Positions 11,596 through 22,796 of a stretch of DNA of 64,000 bases are shown one piece after another. Source of the stretch: Apodospora peruviana (taxonomy: Eukaryota > Ascomycota > Sordariomycetes > Sordariales > Lasiosphaeriaceae); assembly GCA_033439685.1 (NCBI GenBank), contig JAUEDM010000002.1, positions 4,712,001 through 4,776,000 of the forward strand, read 5' to 3'. Positions within the stretch are counted from its first letter, which is position 1; the number at the start of each line of letters is the position of its first letter. The notes below the pieces were generated by a model. The model worked only from the letters and a program-made list of their open reading frames with translations, searched no databases and was not told where the DNA came from. A program made the position numbers and the translations under genes.

Positions 11596-14565
11596 TCACA
11601 CAATGCTAAACAAGGCAACCAATCCAAAGACGTCGTCCAGGTCCGCGTCGACCGCCGCTTTTCTCTCCACAAGAATCTTCAGTGTTCCTGAAGAAGCGCC
11701 CAGACACAAAAGAGCCCAACAAGGCCGATTCGAAGAAAACAATTCCGCCTTGTGGTCAAGCAAACCCTGCACAATCCCATCATATCCATGCTCGGCTGCC
11801 TCGCAAAGTGGCATCCTGTGGAACTTGTTGTCGCCGACATTCGCACCGGCACCCGATGCCAGCAGAGCTGCTACCACCATCTCGTGGCCGTTTTTCGCAG
11901 CCCGCCACAGCGGTGTTCGTCCCATGTTATCCGCAAGGTTAATGATGCCCGATGCCACTACTTGAAGCAAGCTACTCACCGCCTCCAGGTGTCCCAGCGC
12001 AGCTGCCCAGTATAGTGCAGTTTTACCGGCCGCATCCTGCCATGATACGTCAATGACAGACCCAGCCCTCTGGAAAAGGAGGCTTATCACATCGTCCCCG
12101 TCGCTCTTCGCGGCTTGTACAAGCGCCGTCCAGCCGGTCTTGTCGGCCATGTTGACAGTAACCTTGTCAGCGTCCCGTTCGAGAAGAAGGTCCACTATGA
12201 CCTTGTATCCCATCCGACATACTACGGAGAGGACTTTTTGTCCAAATCGGTCCTGGTGCATCAACAAATTCATTACTTGGCCCTTTTCCCTGTGTTGAAG
12301 GAGCATGTCGACCCCGGCTTCCCAGCTTGAGTCGACTGCCCACATCAACGGTGTCCATCCATCCTCATCCACAATCTTTGGATCTGCTCCGGTCCTGAGG
12401 AGGGACTCGATAACGGAACCTCGTCAATTTTCTGCCGCGTAGAAGAGCGTGGATGCATCCTGAAGCAAAGCCAAAATCTGCGAGTCAATGGCGGAATCTG
12501 AGATGTCTTGGGGTGATGGCCCCGGTGTCCACCGGCATAAGCATACAACGGGTATGTCCGTAACCTGACCCTGAACTCTTCATCGGTCTGACAGCGGCCT
12601 GTGTCGGACGCTAAAGAAGACAGCAAAGTCAGACAAACCCCGAGGATGCTACATTGCACATTTGGGAACCAGAGGTCCCGGATGCGCTCCAGATATTCTC
12701 GGGTTGTATAGTGGACCAGCCTGATGATTCCATACTTGGCATCCAGAGTTACCAGGCCCTCGCATGCCGAGATAATATCTGCGCCGCGGATCGTGTTGTC
12801 TCTGTCAAGCGTCAGATCGCCTTCGCTGATGGCAAGAGCATGTTGCAGCTCTTCGAGAGTAAGCGGCCGCTTGGCCTAAGTCACCCAAGAATGAACCTCG
12901 ATGGCCAGGTCCCGGGTGTCCCTATTGCCTATACGTTCCATGGTTTTGGCGTAGATCTTGGCGTAGGCGTTCGGTCCATTTGGCAAGTTCTGAATGGCTT
13001 TTCGGGTGTTGGAGATGGTTCGAAATCTCGCGATGGACTCGAGATAATGGGACGCTAACAAGAACCTATCACCGGCGGGTGAGTATTGACCGCGCTGCAC
13101 ATTTCGAAGGACGAAGCAACGATCTTCACTTACATCCCGTCTGAAGCTTTATGGATTTCTGACACCATCTCTTCTCGGAATTCACTTTCTTTTCGCAGAA
13201 AGAACATCTTGATCCACATCTGACAGTGCAGGGACATACAGACATCCCTTTCCCGAGCCCGAATCTCCACGGTATGCAATATGATCCCGCTCTCCTCAAA
13301 CATGGCAGTGATCTCCTGAATGGGCCGCAAGGTTGCGAGGATATTCAGGTTCGTGATCCACTGAATATCCAACATGCTCTCGAGAAACACCGTCCTGCTT
13401 TCCATGCTGTACTCATCCAGAGCATCAATAACGACAAATGTTCTTGAATACGAAGAGACCACCGTTGCCAGAAAACCGACTAGTTCCCTCATCAGAGGCC
13501 AGCTTCCTGGTCCTTTGGAACTGTGCCGTCGAAGCAGCTCATGGACAATTGCCGGAGCTTGTGGCGGCCTGGCTTGTATGAGCTGCTTGATCAGACTCGC
13601 TAGAAGGTCCTCCGGTTGGTGGTTGTCGTCCTGTAAACTGAATTCGCAGAGCACAAAACCGACAGCTGTCTCCAGGTCGTGCAGAAACCGGTCTTGCAGG
13701 TGGTCGATGGCTATGGAAGCGATCAACGATTTTCCCGCGCCAGGCATGCCGTAGCAATAGAGGGTTGTCTTGGGCTGGCCGACCCAGCACTTGAACTCGT
13801 CGAGCTCCGGGAACCAGCCACTCGTTCCATCTTGCCGTCTTCGCAGACGCTCGTGGTGACGCTTTCCAAAATCCAGGGTCAAGAGCCAGTCCAGAAGCTC
13901 CTTGTGCTGCTGGATGTCCCTAATGTCAAGCAGCTTCCTCTCGGATTTTGAAGCCACAGATCTATATGGAGCTAACAAGTCAGCATAGGTCTCTACCTAG
14001 TTACCTACTAACCAAACAGCCCTGAATAATCCGACAATAACACAAGGACTCACATGTTCAAAAAGCCGATGAAGCTATTCAGCATCATATTATACCGCGT
14101 GATCTGCTGACGATAGCCCTCGACCTCCTTGGCGTCAAATGCAAGCCTCTTTCCGAGCTTGCGGACATCGCTCCCAAACCTATGATGTGAGTCGGTTGTT
14201 GCAACAAGCGCCTAGTTCTCGTTATACGCGGCCCGAAGCTTGTTCAAGAGCGTCACGTAGCCTTTGAGAATCACTAACAGCCTGTCCTATTGGGGCTTGA
14301 CGAGCTGCTCGCGGCCACTTAGTATCGCGTTGGCTTCCTCCAACACGCTGAGGAGTCCTGAAATTCTTGGAATTGAGTTAGCAATCTCTAGACGAATGTA
14401 AAGTGATGCACTCATCTCGGGAAGAAAACTAAGGGACAAGACAGGAAGTACATACTCATCAGCCAGCTCACCAACATGCTTGGGAGCCGTGCAGTATCTC
14501 GTAACCAGATCCTTGGCGAGGCCTATCGCCTTGACGATGTCGCCGAAACCGACCCCGACGGACAT
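11596..14565 (-). pseudogene. NACHT-ankyrin NLR (STAND) pseudogene
   Basis: Relic of a fungal NOD-like receptor, a family associated with non-self recognition and heterokaryon incompatibility. Start at 14565 (MSVGVGFGDI), typical of the helical N-terminal domain on many fungal STAND proteins. Inferred introns: 14455-14366, 14053-13962 and 13133-13066. The NACHT domain is intact over 13961-13134, with Walker A GMPGAGKS and Walker B TFVVIDALDEY. A winged-helix-like region (AKRPLTLEELQHAL) and about eight ankyrin repeats follow to the stop at 11596. Breaks in the otherwise continuous frame: TAG at 14287-14289, TAG at 14212-14214, TAG at 12876-12878, a one-base loss near 12509-12515, and TGA at 12424-12426. 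Each stop can be explained by C-to-T change of CAG or CGA. An intact product is not possible from this copy; no restored sequence is given. Confidence 0.88.
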
Positions 14566-14854
14566 TGTTCCCTATACTACGTAATTATCTCAACATAATC
14601 AGGTAAAAGTATCCAAATATGGCTGGCTTGATTTGTTGTCGAGGTGAGCGGGCAAGGAATTCTAAGCCAGCCAGCTCTGTTATATTGCCAGCCTCGTCAA
14701 TCGTGATCAGTCAACCAAGAAACCCCCACCTCCATGCTGCCTGCACGTCGATTGACCACATCAGGCGCTCTCTCTCTCTCTTTGGACGAGGACCGTATAT
14801 CTCATCGGTACAAAGTTGTAGTAAGTATGCGGTGCAGCACACGTGATGCCACAC

Positions 14855-14885
<31 letters not shown>

Positions 14886-15346
14886 TGAACTTCTCGCTGT
14901 TCCTGGATAATGGCGGCACAATTAGAGTTAATGAATGGTGAAATATAAGGGAATGGTAGTAACATACCTGAACATAGGATCGTCTCACCACATATTTCGG
15001 ACACCTACCCCTCAACCACAAAGACATCACGACAAAAACACAGAGATATATTTCATCAAAAATAATATTAAAACATACATAAGATAAACACAAATAAAGC
15101 AAGGTATTTAAGAGTCCTGATGCCCTCTGTTTATCATATTTGCCCCCCCCCCCCTCCCCAGACCAACCACTCATCATGATAATAAGAATAATGCATCCGC
15201 AATGCAATAATACAGTCTTCCGTTTGGTCGTTCTACACCCTGCCAAAAAAAAAAAGACCAAGAAGCCATGTGAGAACAACCGAGACAAAAAAATCTATTT
15301 ACGCCGCTTCAAAGGCATAGGAAATCATGCGACAACGACCCTCTGC
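14566..15346. other. Intergenic with microsatellites
   Basis: Separates the NLR relic from neutral trehalase. Contains a CT run (about 14768-14780), a CA run (14855-14883), a 12-C run (15143-15154) and a poly-A run near 15246. It should include the trehalase 3' UTR. No gene supported. Confidence 0.7.
14855..14883. repeat. (CA)n microsatellite
   Basis: About 14.5 uninterrupted CA units. Length polymorphism would be expected between strains. Confidence 0.95.
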
Positions 15347-17851
15347 TTACACTAGCTCCGCCAACGCCTTGTTTCGGTTCTCCTCTACCGCTTTGACAAA
15401 CGTCTCGTACGGAGTCAAGGTCCCAAGCGCTCGGCGCATATGGGCGTTAACAATCTGCAGACCGTAGATATAGCTGGCATTGACCCAGCCGAATCTGTTT
15501 CCTTTCGTTAGTACCATAATCAAAATCAATGGAACACCAAGATGGAATAACTCACCCCTCCTTTGCAACTCCTTTGAAGTCCAAGCCCTGGTTTCCATAC
15601 TCGGCATCGACCCGATGCGGATCGATCGGCCGCGTAACGTCGTACTTTTCTACCACGACACCATTGAAGTCGACAAACGCCTTGGTAATCATGAACAACC
15701 ACTTGTACGCCAACCGCTCCGCCTCTTCCGTGAATGAGTAGCGGTACAAACCTGTCCAGGCGAGCATCTGCTGCGGCGCCCAGCCGTACGGGTAGTCCCA
15801 CTGCCGGTTGGGCCGCTCGAGACCAATATTGCCCCTGCTCTCCTCTGTGCCGGAAAGCAAACCGCCGAAAGCCTCGAATTTGGGCAGGGCCTTGGTCACC
15901 ATGGCGGCTGCCTGCTTGGGCGAGCTAACGCCAGCCCAGAGTGCCCAGAACGTGGTGGCAGACTCGTATGTGCACTGCTTGCGCTTGGCCGTGTCATAGT
16001 CAAAGTACATGCCTTCGGCCTCGTTCCACAGATACTTGTCAATAGCAAGCTTGCGGCGCTTGTAACGCCGATCCCAGATGGCTGAGGTCTCAATTTGGCC
16101 TGGTACCATTTTGCCGACGCAGTACTCGGCGGGAACGACCAGCTTGTCGTTGAAGACGTTGCGGATCGTGCGAGCGATATCCGTCTCGTACTTGAAAAGA
16201 AGCGAGTTGAGGTCGATAGTCGCCAGATCTGCACAGCAGCCCTCGAAACGGTAGGTAGTGTCGTGGCCGGACTCGCGGACCGCACGATCGTGCATGAAGT
16301 AAGTGTCGAGCTCGGGCTCTTGGATGTCGCCGTGGTTGTAAGCACGGACGAACTCGTCAAAGGTGAGGCCGTGCTTCTCGACGTAAGGCTCGAGAATGTG
16401 AACGAAATGACCGGCTTCGGTCTCTGGGGGCACACCGAGGCCTTCAGGGCGGTAGCGGGACAATCCAGTCACAGGGTCGAGACGGGGCTCGGCAGTCCAG
16501 ACGCTATGGTACTCCTTGATGGCGGCGAGTATGGCAGTACGGAGGAATTCTTTGGCTCCTTCCTCGTGCTTAATCTTGTCGTAGACTCGGAGAGCCATGT
16601 CTGTCAGGAATGGTGGTTGAGAACGGCAGAGGTAATAGGACCGAGTAGCATTGAGGATCTTCCCGTAATGCTTGATGCAGAAGCAAAAGTTGAGAACCAT
16701 CGACTTGGCGAGGTCGACTTTTTCGTTCACCAGCAGACCCAGCGACTCCATGTAGCTGTCCCAACCGTAGAGCTCGTTGAAGCGTCCTCCTGGCACCACA
16801 AAGGGACGGCCCTGGAGAGTCTGCTGGCCGGTCTTGGGGTCCACAATCTCCTCCATATCCACGGCCAGCAGACCAGGCTTGGCGTTCATGTCCCGAACCA
16901 TCTCCGGAGTGATCTTCTCCGGTAAAAGCTGAACATCAAGACGGATATCGGGCTTCTCCTCGGCCAGCTTTGTGTAGTACTCATACTGCTCGGGTGCGCC
17001 TCTCGGAACGTAGATGCGTGGGCGTGGGTCGTCGGTCCAGTCCTTCGGGTCACGTGCAGCGATTTCGATGCTCGAAGCGTCAATTCGTCGGGTCAACCCT
17101 TCCCAGAAGTGGTCACGGATCAGGCGGGACAACCGGTTAACGGGGTTCTCGTTCAGTCTAGCCTCATCCAACACGATTTGCTTGCGGCCGTATTGTTTGG
17201 CGAGGGACAACTCCTGGAGGAGGTTGGACAGCATGTATGTGCCGCGTACATCGAATCGATTATGGCCATTGGAGGCTGCTGTGCGGAGGGTCAGGACCTA
17301 TGGTGATGGAAGTCAGCTTGGTCATGTCAAGCCACAATCTTTCAGCTCTGGGCAGTCCTGCCGCACCTTGGGTCCATTGTCCTCAATGGTGATTTGCATG
17401 TTGCCATCAGTGTCCTCTTGCGATTGCAAGCTCTGGAGAGTCGGCTCAACCTGGATCAGGAAGCGGCGAGAGTGCGGGAGGGTGGATTCATCTTTTATTC
17501 AGCGTCAGTACACGTCCTGGTCACGCGCACAAGCTCAACCTAGGGCTCTTCTCCTTTGCTCACCGTGACTTCCTCGACGATAGGGCTCCTTCAGGCCCAA
17601 TCGTTCAAATTGCTTGAACAGACTGTTCTACAAAGGATGTATAGGTTAGCAATTGACCAGTCCGACTCTCTCTCTGAGACTCGAGGGCGTACCTGGGAGT
17701 AAGTCCGGGTCCGGGGACCGGCGCGACTGTTGGTATGGCGCTCATCGGCGGTATAGTATGTTCTGGCATCGTCAAAGACGCCGTGGTCATCGACGGACCC
17801 GCGAGACTTCGGCACAGCTACCGGTGGTGGTGTTGGATCTGGGGCGGCCAT
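15347..17851 (-). CDS. treB: Neutral trehalase (GH37)
   Basis: Cytosolic alpha,alpha-trehalase that hydrolyses trehalose to two glucose molecules, used during spore germination and stress recovery. Exons: 17851-17693, 17627-17564, 17491-17367, 17297-15556 and 15494-15347; the sum is 2,238 nt, 745 aa, the usual size for fungal neutral trehalase. The regulatory N terminus has a PKA consensus RRGS (70-73) and an acidic Ca-binding-like loop DTDGNMQITIED (101-112), both typical of neutral rather than secreted acid trehalase. There is no signal peptide. Catalytic-domain signatures: PGGRFNELYGWDSY (about 285-298) and QWDYPYGWAP nearer the C terminus. Regulation by cAMP/PKA phosphorylation and calcium is known for the family and inferred here. 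Intron 3 has a weak donor, GTGCGG, supported by exact frame continuity. Confidence 0.97.
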
Positions 17852-20472
17852 GGTCCTGATGTTGCGTGCTGGGGCGGTTGGGAGATATGAAGTTGAATTC
17901 GCTGGATGGCGGGGTAGGCTTCCTTTGCTTGGTGTTGTCGGTCAGACCAATGGAGCTCAACAAATCGGGTATTTCAAGCTGAACAGAACAATGAACAAAG
18001 ATGGAAAAGAAGGCTCCAGCAGGTCATACAATCGTGATGTCGTCGAAGGATCCGAGAGAGAAAGCCGTCAAGATGAAGAGAAAAGGAACAGGAAGGAGAG
18101 GAAAATGTTGTAGGAATATGTCCGCCTTGGGGCTGATTCTCGGGACGGTGATGACAGTGACAGGGGACGTGCAGGTGCCCGCGCCGGCGGAAATTGAGAG
18201 ATATGCGGTCACGCGGGCCCATAAAAAAGCAAAAAAGGACCCAACAAATCTGCAAGCGGAATGCGCTGGGGCTTCAGCCTGCCCAGCCGGGAGCGGAATT
18301 ACAGCAGGGAAAGATATGTTGGGGTAAAGTACGTAAGGTATCTTAGCGGCTCCCGTCGTGCAAGGGAATTCTATCTTTCCCGGGAAAGATGAATTGGTGC
18401 TGAATTCGGGAAAAAGATGAATGGCCACCACGATGGGTGGGATGCCGGGCTGGGCTGTGTGCAAGATTCCCGTCCTTCAGGGTCCAGCCGTGCTGACTTG
18501 CCCCTGGCAGTTGACACTCAGCCAAGCCACATCAACTGCCTTGATAAGAGAATTGACTTTACGGAATAGCAGGAAAACCTCACATGGGCGGCTCTTTCCT
18601 TCCAGAACATGTAAAATTCTGTCTTGCCCCTCGTTGCCTCGCCTCGTGGCTTCTCGAACCAGATCTATCGGCGGGATCTACTACGGATACGCATGGCGGG
18701 TCGGGTTGGATCGAGTTGAAGCCAAACTCACGATGTGCGTCTAAATGTATGGCTAGCAGCGCTGATGGTGTGTACGAAATCCCGGAGCTGCAGCTCGCTT
18801 GTTCGCCCACACGCATCTCTTGCCACTCGTATACAAAATCGTTTTCTTGACTTCAGTCTTATTACTCCGTTCTTTCTGTAGGTTCGATGAACAAACAAAG
18901 CTGCGTGAACCTCATCTTGATAATTGCATATCTATCTCCTGTGGTACGCTTCTATCGGAGTATCTATCACCCAGGATCCGCCGACTAACGAAGAGTGGAA
19001 TTCGGGGACAAGTATGATGTCAAACAAGCAGCAACAAAATGTGGTTCAAGGGTCCACAACTATGACGACGTCTGAACCCGCCCGCCTCGAAGCTGCAGAT
19101 GGGTTGCTATATTGTAGCAGGGAACAAACAACTCTCGCTCTAGTAGCCCTCAGAAGAAGTAACAGCCAGCTCCCGTGGCGGTGTCGATAAGAGGTGTAAG
19201 TCAGAAGAGGCTTCCATCCATTCAGAATCGAACAATGTTACGATGCGTGGAACACGGCGCGGTGGTGGGCAGTCACCTGAAAGTGTACGGAATATACACC
19301 AGCGGGCGCTCCGTTGTTGCGCCAAAGACAAGCGTCCCGTCAGCACCAAGCACTCCTCACAGGGCTGAAGAAACCAACCTGAACCAGTCAGGCAGCTTAA
19401 ATACCGTTGATAAGCTGCAATCCCACCAGGACGGATTCTCTCGTGTCACCTGTGTGTGTGTTTGTGTGTGTGTGACCCTACACGACGAGGAAATCCGCAA
19501 AGACACCGAGCAACTTGTCTGGGGTAAGCATTCACTGTCTGATCTATGTCGGTAGCACCGAGGAAAAGAAAAAATTCGAATGGTCTCGTGCCTTTCTTGA
19601 TATCCATACTAAAGCTATGATTTAAACATAGCATTTGCCGAACAAGAAAAGAATGGCAAGAGGCATGTGATCACCGCTGAAATATAGCGCGTGGGGGGTT
19701 CTCAGCATTTCCCGAATTTGTTGCACTGAATTTGTTCATCTCACGACTAACCCTAACCCTAGCCCAGTTTTAACGAAAAATACAAATGGCATACATAAAG
19801 ATGTACACTGCTCTTCACCACCAGACAGCAATATCGGCTCAGATAATTCTGAGAAAATTCAAAGAAGTATATCAGTATTCTGGAGTTTAATTTTAGAGAT
19901 TTAAAGGGCTGAAGAATGGGTGGCACAGGTGAAGCATTGAGATTCAACCTCTGATGTCAGTCGGCTTCATGTTAAAAGTGGTAGAAGTGGTTGTTTTTGA
20001 TGTACCTGTTGGGAGCCAAGTCTCAGGTAGCAACTTCAGACTGCCACAAGTGCTTATTTGCAAGCACACGAGTTGATCATCACAATGGTATCAGCAGTAC
20101 TTAGCTCCGTCAACGACGACGGAGCCAAAGTTGCTGCAGCCATGCTAGAAGTCCAACCAGAAATGAATGGCCCAAACCTGATCAATTAATTACTATGTTG
20201 CTGAGTATTATTCTGGAGTATAGAATCTTCCACTTCCACGCCAAATTGCCAAAATCCCGAAAACACCTGACCTGACCTAGACTTAGGTGCTCTTAATGAT
20301 CTACCTCACCACCCATGCCCCAAAACCCGACAGGAAAAGAAAATAAGAAATAAACCATGGCCTTGTACTCCCAAAACACCTCACCTTTTCTCCTCCCATA
20401 ATGCTGGGAATCGTCCGTTTGTACACATCTCACCCTTCGCCCTCCCAACCCCTTTAAACATCTCCAGCCACT
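17852..20472. other. Intergenic, trehalase promoter side
   Basis: Upstream region of trehalase followed by the 3' side of the DUF3405 gene. Short reading frames near 18001-18327 and 18421-18744 have no recognisable family and biased composition. It holds a GT-rich run (about 19453-19473) and a telomere-like repeat (19747-19765). No gene supported. Confidence 0.6.
19747..19765 (-). repeat. Short interstitial telomere-like repeat
   Basis: Two tandem CCCTAA units plus a degenerate third (ctaaccctaaccctagccc). This matches the fungal telomere unit TTAGGG read on the minus strand. It is too short to be a telomere. Confidence 0.8.
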
Positions 20473-22796
20473 CTATTCATCAGGATGCTCCCGTTTAATA
20501 GGATGCACCAACATGCTCCTCAAACACAACCTCCCCGTACCCTCTTCACTCTCTTCCTCCTCCCGTCCACCTCTCAACGTCCCCTTCCCATTACGTCCGC
20601 CATCCTCCCCTCGTCCGTCCATCTGCGGATAACCCAGCCACCTCCTCCACAACAAACCCGCAAACTCACTATTATAGTACCAGCTAGTCCCCTTGTGGTT
20701 GTGCTCGTTGTGCTGGTCGAACGGACTTCCAGGTCCACCACTACTATGATCTCTCCCGCCGTTGAACGCCTCGTTGACCGCCTCGAGATCCCATTCCCTA
20801 TCCAGATACACCGGGTGCGGTGCATAAACGGCTTTCAATCCATGGTGCAAGGCCATTGATGCCGGGAACATTTCCGAAAACATGTTGTGATGCAGACGCC
20901 ATGTTTCTTCGTGCATTACTTCCAACAGTCTACGGCTGAGTCGCGAGGCTGTGACGATTGCGGACCTTCGTGGAGGAATGGGGTAGGGCCGGTCGTAGCC
21001 GGTGACGTCTCGATCAAACACCCAGCCGGAGTCCTCGGTATCAAAGATGGGATTTAGCGTGATGAGGTCCGCGTCCTCGCCGACACCACACCGAGATACA
21101 TCCTCCGAGTCATACGCACACGACGCAGGCATAAAATTTTGCCCACGCTCCTCCGCCCTGAGAGTCGATTTCCCAGGAAAGAGAGCCGGCCCAAATACTG
21201 GACTCCGTCCACTGGCCTCTGTTTCGCCGCGTACGAGCTCGGTAAAGTTATCCCAGCTGCCGTGGTAGTGTGGGATGTAGTACTTGGCCGAACGCTCCCA
21301 GATGCCGATGCGAGATTGGGATTTGGCCCAAAGACCCAGACGGTCGAATAACTCGTAGTAGTCGCCCAGCCAGCGCATATCCATCTCCCAGTTCCAATAG
21401 TGGTCGTACTGCGGGTGCGTCATGGCGAAGTGCTGCAGTGGGAAGTGGGCGCTGCGGTAGACGCCGTGGATGTCGCGGTTGCTGGGGTTCTTGAAAGAGG
21501 TCCCGAAGCGGACCGGGTAGAAAAGGCGCATCTGGTTTTCTGACCAGAGCGCGCATATGGTGTGAAACTCGGGTGGTACGTTCTCGTCGAGGACTTGCTG
21601 TGCGATCTCGCCGTCTGCCCAGATGGGCAGGTTGTTGTCCCGCACGTGTAGGAGGAAGTGTACCTCGTATTCGCCGCCTGACCGTAGGGCGAGCTCCGAT
21701 ATCATGGCGCGGAAGTTGAGGACCGCGTGTTCTGTCCACTGAAAGCCGACGTAGATTCGGATTACAACCGCCGTGCGTGATATCTTCTTCAGTCCAGGTT
21801 TGTTTGCGGGATCCTTCGCAGATTCTTGCCCGTCTTTGCTGACGAATCGCTGCTTATTTGACTGGTAACAGCGATCCTGCGCATCACCCCAGTCAACCAG
21901 GTCGTAGTTGATCTTTCCCGTCTTGGACCAGACCTCTTTGCTTCCCTCTTGCTCCGTGTCCATGCCTACTTCCACGCCGCCATCCTCATAGCTGTACCCA
22001 AGGCCATACGGTCCGTACCTACCGAACCTGTCAAAGCAGACATCGTCTCGCAGCCCAAGAAGGCTGTGTGATCCAAATACCGGTTCCGGCTGGCCTTGGA
22101 CGATCCCGTTGTAAGCATACAAGCTTGGTGCCGGGACGGCCTCTTCCTTGTCTAGATAGCAGGTCTTGACTTCGTGGTACTGTTCGATATACTCGGCTGA
22201 CTGGTAGTCGGGTTGAGCAACGTAGGGTGTCGGGGTCGGGAGCCCAGAGTAAGATATCGTTAATGTAAATGGCGATTCCTCATGACTTGCCCTTGGGTAT
22301 TCTGGCGTATAGTCACGTAGTGGTACCAAGGCCTTGAGGCCGTTGAAGTAGCCGTCGAGACTGACAATGTTAACTGACTTGTCAAATATTTGTTCTGCAA
22401 AGAAGGAACATACTGTTTATATCTTATCCAGTTAGGCAACGTGGAATTCTCATCCGGTACGGGATTCTCCTCCATCTCCTGTGATATTAATAGTAGGACT
22501 GTCTCCAAATCTGTTGCCGTCCCCGCATCCTGTTTATTGTACTTGAAATCCACCAACTCCAATATCCTGTCGTGATGGAGACCACTACTGGCCATCAAGC
22601 CCATAGAGAGGAGGAAAATTGCCGTGACGCTCCATATTATCACCCTACGATATAAGCAGTGGCCCAACAAGGCCCGAACTCGAAATTTGGGCTGAGGTTT
22701 TGCTGACAGCGGTAGCAATAGTTTTTCTTCCCTTCTGGATGATGTGCTGGAAAAGGAGCTGGACTTGCTTCTTGGGAGAAATGAAGACTGCTCCAT
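20473..22796 (-). CDS. DUF3405 family type II membrane protein
   Basis: Two exons, 22796-22414 and 22360-20473; 2,271 nt, 756 aa. The intron (53 nt) has donor GTATGT, branch GTTAAC and acceptor TGTCAG; alternative acceptors give an early stop. The ATG at 22796 (MEQSSFLPR) is the first real Met; the codons just upstream use GTG. There is one membrane segment at about residues 52-72 (VIIWSVTAIFLLSMGL) behind a basic Ser-rich cytosolic tail, so the bulk should be lumenal. The lumenal part matches the fungal DUF3405 family, with VDWGDAQDRCYQSNKQRF and the aromatic motif QYDHYWNWEMDMRWLGDYY. Topology and family resemble Golgi glycosyltransferase-like proteins, but the activity is unknown. The family call is firm; the function is not. 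Confidence 0.87.

Noticed and set aside
16095..16925. 276-codon open frame antisense to trehalase
   Set aside because: Lies wholly inside the conserved catalytic exon of trehalase, so it is a shadow.
18001..18327. 108-codon frame upstream of trehalase
   Set aside because: Lys-rich, no homology recalled, sits in promoter or leader sequence and has no supporting splice signals.
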